Shown one piece after another: positions 4,654 to 9,916 of a stretch of 9,916 nucleotides of DNA. The DNA comes from Euryarchaeota archaeon UBA258 (GTDB taxonomy: Archaea > Thermoplasmatota > Poseidoniia > Poseidoniales > Poseidoniaceae), in the NCBI GenBank assembly GCA_002502605.1, contig DAPR01000007.1:864-10779 (forward strand), read 5' to 3'. The translations under genes and the position numbers were made by a program. Each line of letters opens with the position of its first letter. The stretch's first letter is position 1. The notes below the pieces were generated by a model, which saw only the letters and a list, made by a program, of their open reading frames with translations, made no database searches and was not told the DNA's origin.

Positions 4654-7017
4654 ATGGGCCAAGGCAAGAAACGGAACAACCGTGGTTCAAAGAAGAACAA
4701 AAAAGGACCACAAATCTCTGATGTCGAGCGGTTATGGAAGCGTTTAGCGAGTCACTTTGCCGCCCAAGAAGAGTTGTGGAAGAAATCTTGGAGCAGTGAA
4801 GAAATTGCTACATTCCTTATCGATAAAGAAGACCTAGGCAAGCAATATGCTGGTGATTCTCGACCGGAACGGGTGTTTCGCAGTTCCATCGATGAAACGA
4901 TGGCACATGCCCGTGCAAAAAGCGAAAACTTCGTTCAAGTGGAAGACAAGAAGGTCCGGATTCGCAGTCCTGATGAAATCAAACGCATCAAAGAGGCTGT
5001 ACTCGACTGGCAAGCATTCAGCGCAGTACACGCAACCAAAGGCTCGACCGGACTTCATGGTCGTCCAGCCCTCAGTGGCCCGGATGCTCCAGAAAACACC
5101 AGTGGAAGAGATGCTGAGAGATATTCACTGCTCGAAGAAGTTTGGCTGGCTCATCTGGGTGGACAAGATTACCCCTCCTCCTTCTCTCTGCTCCCGGACA
5201 CAGTCGTCCGCACTTGGGGCACTTTCGATTTGGTAAAAGAAGCCCGATTTATCGCTAACAGGCGCTCAGGACTACGGTTTCGAGATGCTGAACCCAGTAT
5301 GGCATTGCTGCTGATACAATCTGGGCGGTTGAATGCACGCTCGCTGTTGGACTTGCGGCTCGAAAACAAACGCAAAGGCGGCTGGAATCCATTTCCCCGG
5401 ACGTACGATGAGGCTCTGGTGGAATCTGCTGAACGGCTACCTGAAGTTGACGGTGAAGGTGAACTTTCCAATCATCGCAGTGACCTAAGACACCTTCCGT
5501 TCGTAACCATTGACCCTCATGATGCAAAAGATTTCGACGATGCTGTTTGCTTGGTTGAGAAGGACGGTATCCGAACCCTTTGGGTCGCCATTGCTGATGT
5601 GGCTCATTATGTTGAGCCGGACACCCGTTTGGACACCGCCGCTCGCGCTCGGGCAACATCGGTCTACCTGCCGCACACCGTTCTCCCGATGCTGCCGCCA
5701 CGGCTGGCCGATGACCTCTGTTCCCTGCGTGCTGGCGTTGACCGTCTTGCAATGGTTGTTTCAATGGAAATTGGCAACGACGATACCATCGTCGAATGCA
5801 AGGCGTTTGAAGCAGTGATTCGGGTTGTTGAAAACATGGCTTACGAAGATGCTTTGGACAATCCACGCTTTACCGACATGTTTGAACTGGCCGATTCCTG
5901 GCAGAAAAAAGAAGTTCGCCTTAACATCCAAAATGCAGAACTCCGGCCTCGATTGCATGGTGACGAAAACATTCGAGTCGAAATCAAATGGCCAAACGCC
6001 GCCACACAAATGATCGAATCGTTCATGGTCGCAACCAATGCCTCAGTCGGGCATTTACTGGGTAAAGCCGGCGCACCGCTACCATGGCGTTGCCACACGC
6101 CGCCTGATGCCGTGGAAGTGGAAGAACTGAATGCAAAACTTTCAGCATTGGGCGTTAACATCGAACTGCCCCTTCCAAGTTATCGGACGCACGGCCAATC
6201 CGAAGAAGGTGAACTGGCAGACTTACTGGCAGGTTGGGCTGGCGGCTCAGTTGATGTTTCTGGGCTGGAGAGTGAAACAACAACCAGCAACGACACGCCG
6301 GAATACCTGGACAGCGTCCTTGATGCTGATGCACGCCAGGAGATTCTCGATGCTCTGGATAAAGCTCAGGAGCAAGCCTCCGAACTCAAAGGACCCGTTC
6401 GCAGAGTGGTGGACCAAGGATTGTTCCACCTCATGCAACGGGCCAGTTACAGTGAAGAAAATCTTGGTCATTTTGGGTTAAATCTCGATGCGTATGTGCA
6501 TTTCACCAGCCCGATTCGACGCTATCCCGACCTCATGGCACACCGGCAACTCAAAGCACACTTGCGAGCAGAGCAATGGGTTCATTCTCTCGAAGAAACG
6601 GCAAAAATAGCCAAACATTGCAGCGAACAAGGTCACACAGCCAAACGAATGGAGTGGGAACTTGTAGCGAATGCGTACCACCTACACTTGTTGCGCGGTG
6701 GGAAAATCGGAGGTGAAAGTTCTACAGAATCCACGCCCCTGGAACATACTTCGTGGCCCGCTCGAATTACCGGCTTGCGTACACCTTGGATTTTCCTTGA
6801 CTTAGCAGACGATGGCGCAATTCACGGCCGGATGCATCTGCGCCAAATCGGTGGTAAAACCCAAATGAGCATCGACGAATATGGGCTTGCGGTCATACCA
6901 GCCGAACCAGATGCTCGAGGAGAACAAGAGCCGGTCGTTCAACTCGGCCAAAAATTCCCTTGCCGGTTGCGAGGCTTGGATGTATGGGCTGGCTCATTGG
7001 ACCTCGCCCCACAGTAG
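4654..7017 (+). CDS. RNase II/RNase R family 3'-5' exoribonuclease
   Basis: This 787-residue protein is a hydrolytic 3'-5' exoribonuclease with an RNB catalytic domain. The catalytic metal-binding aspartates are in DPHDAKDFDDAV (D287, D293, D295 and D296 fit the four conserved positions). The family motif HFTSPIRRYPDLMAHRQL lies at 616-633. A C-terminal S1/OB-like segment (about 700-785) follows. The N-terminus is very basic (first 18 residues mostly K/R/G/N), then about 260 helical, charged residues in which I see no cold-shock domain, unlike bacterial RNase R. About 50 extra acidic residues (near 512-580) sit inside the RNB region before LMQRASYSEENLGHFGL. The start ATG is preceded by GGTGGG (4645-4650) overlapping the upstream TAG stop. 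RNase R homologues are patchy in archaea, where the exosome is the usual 3'-5' nuclease. Confidence 0.92.
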   Translation: MGQGKKRNNRGSKKNKKGPQISDVERLWKRLASHFAAQEELWKKSWSSEEIATFLIDKEDLGKQYAGDSRPERVFRSSIDETMAHARAKSENFVQVEDKKVRIRSPDEIKRIKEAVLDWQAFSAVHATKGSTGLHGRPALSGPDAPENTSGRDAERYSLLEEVWLAHLGGQDYPSSFSLLPDTVVRTWGTFDLVKEARFIANRRSGLRFRDAEPSMALLLIQSGRLNARSLLDLRLENKRKGGWNPFPRTYDEALVESAERLPEVDGEGELSNHRSDLRHLPFVTIDPHDAKDFDDAVCLVEKDGIRTLWVAIADVAHYVEPDTRLDTAARARATSVYLPHTVLPMLPPRLADDLCSLRAGVDRLAMVVSMEIGNDDTIVECKAFEAVIRVVENMAYEDALDNPRFTDMFELADSWQKKEVRLNIQNAELRPRLHGDENIRVEIKWPNAATQMIESFMVATNASVGHLLGKAGAPLPWRCHTPPDAVEVEELNAKLSALGVNIELPLPSYRTHGQSEEGELADLLAGWAGGSVDVSGLESETTTSNDTPEYLDSVLDADARQEILDALDKAQEQASELKGPVRRVVDQGLFHLMQRASYSEENLGHFGLNLDAYVHFTSPIRRYPDLMAHRQLKAHLRAEQWVHSLEETAKIAKHCSEQGHTAKRMEWELVANAYHLHLLRGGKIGGESSTESTPLEHTSWPARITGLRTPWIFLDLADDGAIHGRMHLRQIGGKTQMSIDEYGLAVIPAEPDARGEQEPVVQLGQKFPCRLRGLDVWAGSLDLAPQ

Positions 7018-7020
7018 TAT

Positions 7021-7053
7021 TGTAGTCAAAACCAAGCGTTTATATTGACTACA
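7021..7053 (+). repeat. Perfect 9-bp inverted repeat over the TATA box of the copper module, candidate operator
   Basis: TGTAGTCAA (7021-7029) and its exact reverse complement TTGACTACA (7045-7053) are separated by 15 nt. The right arm overlaps the end of the TATA element. A dimeric repressor bound here would block TBP. It also begins 3 nt after the RNase stop codon, so a hairpin role in 3'-end formation cannot be excluded. Confidence 0.65.
7036..7047 (+). promoter_or_regulatory. TATA box of the Cys-rich protein/copper ATPase operon, probably leaderless
   Basis: GCGTTTATATTG is a strong archaeal TATA match. Its centre is about 26 nt before the ATG at 7068, the usual TATA-to-start distance, so transcription should start at or within a few bases of the ATG. 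There is no SD before this gene, which agrees with a leaderless mRNA. Confidence 0.7.
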
Positions 7054-7067
7054 TTAAACGCAGTTAC

Positions 7068-7250
7068 ATGGCTCGTATCAAAGCAGAGAGGTGCAATTGC
7101 GGTTGCAAGATGAAGCGGCTATACACTCGCGCCGAAGGCGGCAAAGGTTGGGATCAAGTTGGCTGGATGTGTACATGCGGGTGTGGATGCGTCTCTATGG
7201 ATGAAGGCGAATGGAGCCTTACCGGATGTACAGACCAAGGGTGTTGTTGA
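7068..7250 (+). CDS. 60-residue cysteine-rich, metallothionein-like protein of the copper operon
   Basis: I do not recognise a named family. The product has 10 cysteines in 60 residues: CxCxC at 9-13, CxCxCxC at 35-41, C54 and a terminal CC at 59-60. There is no signal peptide or membrane helix. Basic residues dominate the first third, and Trp occurs at 28, 33 and 49. Dense CxC spacing is typical of metallothioneins and Cu(I)-cluster proteins; zinc binding is the alternative. It is first in an operon with a Cu(+) ATPase (14-nt spacer) and a CopZ-like gene, so a Cu(I) buffer or chaperone role is the best inference. It has its own TATA box and is probably translated from a leaderless mRNA. The operon position, clean start and codons like its neighbours support a real gene. 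Confidence 0.8.
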   Translation: MARIKAERCNCGCKMKRLYTRAEGGKGWDQVGWMCTCGCGCVSMDEGEWSLTGCTDQGCC

Positions 7251-7264
7251 GCTGAGGTGGTAAA

Positions 7265-9544
7265 ATGTCAACCGAATCGTTCGTTTTAGATGTAACAGGA
7301 ATGACCTGTGCATCGTGCGTTGCATCGGTTGAGAAAGTGACGCTCCGTGCCGAACAGGTGGAGAGCGTTTCAGTGAACCTTCCCTTGCAACGCGCCGTTG
7401 TGAACGTGTCTTTAGACTCCAATGTTGAATCGACGAAAAGAAGCGTTATCGCTGCTCTTGAACGGAGTGGTTTTGGAGCCAAAGAGCATCGTGGCAGAAC
7501 AACGATGATTGAGAATGCTCGAAAAGATTTACGCGCTCAATCACGGAAAGTAGTGCTCGCTTTGCTGATGGCTATACCCACTCTCTACCTCAGTATGTTT
7601 GCCGAGGATTTTGGTGAACTGAACGGCGTCAATACCCGTTTGTTGCTGGCTCTTGTCGGAACCGCTCCAGTCTATTTTTGGTCAGGATGGCAATTTCATT
7701 CCAATGCTTGGAAAGCCTTGCGTTCAGGTTCGGCCAACATGGATGTGCTGATTCATTTAGGGACAAGTGTGGCCTTCCTTTGGTCAAGTTTGGTCACCTT
7801 ATCGCCACTTCTCAGCATCCTACCGCCGGTATTCTCAAACTCAAGTCATGTATTCTTTGATGGAGTTGTATTCATCATCGGATTTGTGTTGCTCGGAAAT
7901 TGGATGGAAGCAGGTGCCAAACTGAAAGCCACCGATGCAGTTCACGGTCTAATGGATTTACAACCAAAGCGAGCTCGCTTGGTCATCGATGAAGAACTTG
8001 GACATACCGATATGCAAGATGTCGCCGGAGTCCCGATTGGTTCGCTGATCAAAATTTTACTCGGCGAAACTGTTCCTCTCGACGGCGTAGTGCACCAAGG
8101 AAAAGCCAGTATTGACACCTCAATGATGACCGGAGAACCTTACCCGGTTCGAAAGAAAGAAGGAGAACACGTCTCGGCAGGAACGCTCGTTCTCGATGGA
8201 ACAATTCTCATCCGTACCACGCACAGTTCCGAAGATACCTTGCTTGCAAACATCATTCAACTGGTTGAGGATGCACAGATGGGCAAGGCCCCAATACAAC
8301 GGCTCGTCGACCGAGTTGCTTCGGTTTTTGTCCCCGTTGTCGTCGTGTTTGCGTTCACAGCGGCGATATTTTGGTGGCTGTATCCCGATTCGGCGTCGTA
8401 CAATCCCATGGATTCAAATTTAGAATTGGCCATGATGGTGTTGGTGTCCACCCTCGTCATCGCTTGCCCGTGCGCTCTGGGCTTGGCTACACCGACAGCG
8501 TTGATTGTTGGCACAGGCGTAGGCGCCCGAAACGGATTGCTCATCAAAGGCATAGAAGCACTCGAACACGCCCACAGAGTTGACACGCTCATCGTCGACA
8601 AAACGGGGACGTTGACATCAGGAAAACCGCGAGTAAGCCATATTGAGTTGCTTGATTGCGAAGTGAAAGAAATTCTTTCCATTGCTGCTTCTCTTGAAGC
8701 CGAATCAACGCATCCTCTTGCGGACGCCATTCTCACCTCGTGGTCGAATGTGACCTCAACTCGCCCACAACTGACCGAAATCCAAACGCTTCCTGGGCTG
8801 GGGATGATTGGCGAAAAGGATGGCGCCTTAGTTGCGGTAGGTAACATCGAACTGATGGAAGAAATAGGTGTTCAAATCAGCGAAGAAATCTTCGGTAAGC
8901 TTAGTGCTGCTGCAACCAAAGGTGTTACGCTCGTGTTGGTAAGTCAAGGGTTGAAATTGCTTGGCTGGATTGAAGCACGGGACAGGATTCGTGAATCCAC
9001 AGAAAAGGCTGTTCAAAGAGCCCAAAAAGCCGGTTATGACGTCATCATGTTGACCGGTGATCGAAAAGAGGCCGCTGAAACGGTCGCTCAAGAAGTTGGA
9101 ATAAAAACGGTTGTTGCCGGAGTGAAACCGGACCAGAAGGCTGCTCATGTTCAAGAGTTGCAAAATCAAGGGCGATACGTCGCCATGGTTGGAGATGGAA
9201 TCAACGATGCAGCAGCTCTCTCTACCGCCCACGTGGGAATTGCTATGGGAGCGGGTTCAGACATCGCCATGGACGCTGCTGACTTTGTCTTGTTGAGAAA
9301 CGACTTGATTGATGCTGTCTCCTCATTGGATCTTGGGAAGAGCACCATGCGCCGAATTCGAGTGAACCTTGGTTGGGCGTTTGTCTACAATGCAGTGGGA
9401 ATTCCATTGGCCATGGGTATTGCGCTGCCATTCACCGGCGTCCTGCTCCCACCGGCTTTCGCTGCTGCAGCAATGTCGCTCTCGTCGGTCAGCGTAGTGG
9501 CAAATTCGCTGGTATTGCGCTGGTGGAGCCCCATCAGTGAATGA
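7265..9544 (+). CDS. copA: Cu(+)-exporting P1B-1-type ATPase (CopA)
   Basis: This 759-residue ATPase pumps Cu(I) out of the cytoplasm. One N-terminal heavy-metal domain carries GMTCASC (12-18). Eight membrane helices are placed near 94-113, 125-143, 163-182, 196-213, 353-372, 388-410, 701-722 and 725-750. The actuator has TGEP (289-292). The transport motif CPC is at 401-403, the phosphorylation site DKTGTLT at 445-451, the nucleotide-domain HP at 483-484 and the hinge GDGIND at 643-648. Helix 7 reads N-x6-YN-x4-P and helix 8 M-x2-SS, the signature of the Cu(+)/Ag(+) P1B-1 subgroup rather than Zn or Cu(2+) pumps. All catalytic residues are present and the length is normal. ATG at 7265 has GAGGTGG 4 nt upstream. 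Confidence 0.97.
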   Translation: MSTESFVLDVTGMTCASCVASVEKVTLRAEQVESVSVNLPLQRAVVNVSLDSNVESTKRSVIAALERSGFGAKEHRGRTTMIENARKDLRAQSRKVVLALLMAIPTLYLSMFAEDFGELNGVNTRLLLALVGTAPVYFWSGWQFHSNAWKALRSGSANMDVLIHLGTSVAFLWSSLVTLSPLLSILPPVFSNSSHVFFDGVVFIIGFVLLGNWMEAGAKLKATDAVHGLMDLQPKRARLVIDEELGHTDMQDVAGVPIGSLIKILLGETVPLDGVVHQGKASIDTSMMTGEPYPVRKKEGEHVSAGTLVLDGTILIRTTHSSEDTLLANIIQLVEDAQMGKAPIQRLVDRVASVFVPVVVVFAFTAAIFWWLYPDSASYNPMDSNLELAMMVLVSTLVIACPCALGLATPTALIVGTGVGARNGLLIKGIEALEHAHRVDTLIVDKTGTLTSGKPRVSHIELLDCEVKEILSIAASLEAESTHPLADAILTSWSNVTSTRPQLTEIQTLPGLGMIGEKDGALVAVGNIELMEEIGVQISEEIFGKLSAAATKGVTLVLVSQGLKLLGWIEARDRIRESTEKAVQRAQKAGYDVIMLTGDRKEAAETVAQEVGIKTVVAGVKPDQKAAHVQELQNQGRYVAMVGDGINDAAALSTAHVGIAMGAGSDIAMDAADFVLLRNDLIDAVSSLDLGKSTMRRIRVNLGWAFVYNAVGIPLAMGIALPFTGVLLPPAFAAAAMSLSSVSVVANSLVLRWWSPISE

Positions 9545-9574
9545 GTTCAAATCACACCACTTCTTCATCATCAC

Positions 9575-9787
9575 ATGGACCAAGCTGTACATGCCGTCTC
9601 TATTGCTGGAATGACGTGCGATGGGTGCTCCAGCAGAATCAATCGAGTTTTGGAATCAACTCCAGGAATTCTCAAGGCTGAAATCTCTCATTCCAAGGGT
9701 ACTGGAAAAGTCACCACATCCGCTGAAATAACGATATCCACCGTGCTCCACATCATCAATTCAGCTGGATTTGAAGCACACGCTTGA
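9575..9787 (+). CDS. CopZ-like copper chaperone (single heavy-metal-associated domain)
   Basis: This 70-residue protein is one HMA ferredoxin-like domain, which carries Cu(I) to CopA's N-terminal domain or CPC site. The metal loop is GMTCDGC (12-18; C15 and C18), followed by SSRINRVLESTPGILKAEIS and a closing IINSAGFEAHA typical of the last helix and strand. It starts 30 nt after copA, in the same reading frame. No SD precedes the ATG, so translation may depend on coupling to copA. The ten sense codons between the copA TGA and this ATG end in three His. It could also be read as a detached HMA domain of the ATPase. Confidence 0.88.
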   Translation: MDQAVHAVSIAGMTCDGCSSRINRVLESTPGILKAEISHSKGTGKVTTSAEITISTVLHIINSAGFEAHA

Positions 9788-9828
9788 AGCGTTTCATTCA
9801 AATCCAAGAGGCGCCGCCATCAGTTTGC

Positions 9829-9912
9829 GCGGGGGTCGCCCAGCTTGGTCAACGGCGGTGGGTTTAGGTCCCATTCCTTATCGGTTCGCAGGTTCGAATC
9901 CTGCCCCCCGCA
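9829..9912 (+). tRNA. tRNA-Leu(UAG)
   Basis: This is an 84-nt class II tRNA. The acceptor stem GCGGGGG (9829-9835) pairs with CCCCCGC (9905-9911), with discriminator A at 9912. The D stem is GCC/GGC, and the anticodon stem GTGGG/CCCAT (one G-U) encloses the loop TTTAGGT, with anticodon TAG at 9865-9867. A long variable arm of about 13 nt and the T arm GCAGG-TTCGAAT-CCTGC follow. The long variable arm, the anticodon and A73 all fit leucine (CUN codons). CCA is not encoded; TCTC follows. There is no intron. It lies 41 nt after the CopZ-like gene, and no strong TATA box is visible in that gap. Confidence 0.95.
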
Positions 9913-9916
9913 TCTC

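Noticed and set aside
9541..9678. A 45-codon frame starting with ATG overlapping the copA stop (ATGA), Ser/His-rich at first
   Set aside because: It runs out of frame through the well-supported HMA domain and resembles no protein. The ATGA overlap is probably chance, although it could help ribosomes reinitiate.
9781..9791. CGCTTGAAGCG palindrome at the end of the CopZ-like gene
   Set aside because: The arms are 5 bp with a 1-nt centre and no T-run follows. It is too small to call a terminator.
9829..9912. tRNA-Leu as an integration site for a mobile element
   Set aside because: The window ends just past the tRNA. No duplicated 3' end, integrase or att-like repeat is visible.

Overview
The window looks like chromosomal DNA of a planktonic archaeon. 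The left half carries the archaeal cluster secE-spt5(nusG)-rpl11-rpl1-rpl10-rpl12 on the minus strand. Its proteins are archaeal in type: aP0 and aP1 with the shared acidic FG-rich tail, Sec61-gamma-like SecE and Spt5-type NusG. Core genes start after GAGGTG-like Shine-Dalgarno (SD) sites. Moderate GC, tight packing and an archaeal RNase R suggest Thermoplasmatota, probably Marine Group II / Poseidoniales-like. That placement is inferred from style and gene content, not from a search.

Layout. Bases 1-3603, minus strand: rpl12 (cut by the left edge), rpl10, rpl1, an rpl11 reduced to its C-terminal domain, an spt5 with an extra degenerate Nudix-like domain in front, and secE. A 136-bp divergent promoter region (3604-3739) follows. 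Bases 3740-7017, plus strand: a zinc-finger-less DnaJ-type co-chaperone and, 8 nt later, an RNase II/R-family exonuclease. Bases 7018-9787, plus strand: a copper module made of a palindrome over a TATA box, a 60-residue protein with 10 cysteines, a Cu(+)-exporting P1B-1 ATPase and a CopZ-like one-domain chaperone. Bases 9829-9912: tRNA-Leu(UAG), without an encoded CCA.

How the genes work together. The minus-strand cluster supplies the ribosomal L1 stalk, the P-stalk and its base, the transcription elongation factor that couples RNA polymerase to translation, and a subunit of the Sec translocon. A hairpin just ahead of the rpl1 SD fits L1 autoregulation. The DnaJ/RNase R pair would handle protein and RNA quality control. 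The copper module would buffer (Cys-rich protein), carry (CopZ) and export (CopA) Cu(I).

The most unusual points are the Nudix-Spt5 fusion, the L11 without its N-terminal domain, and the Cys-rich metallothionein-like protein under a palindromic, apparently leaderless promoter. No mobile element, CRISPR array or integration scar was seen.
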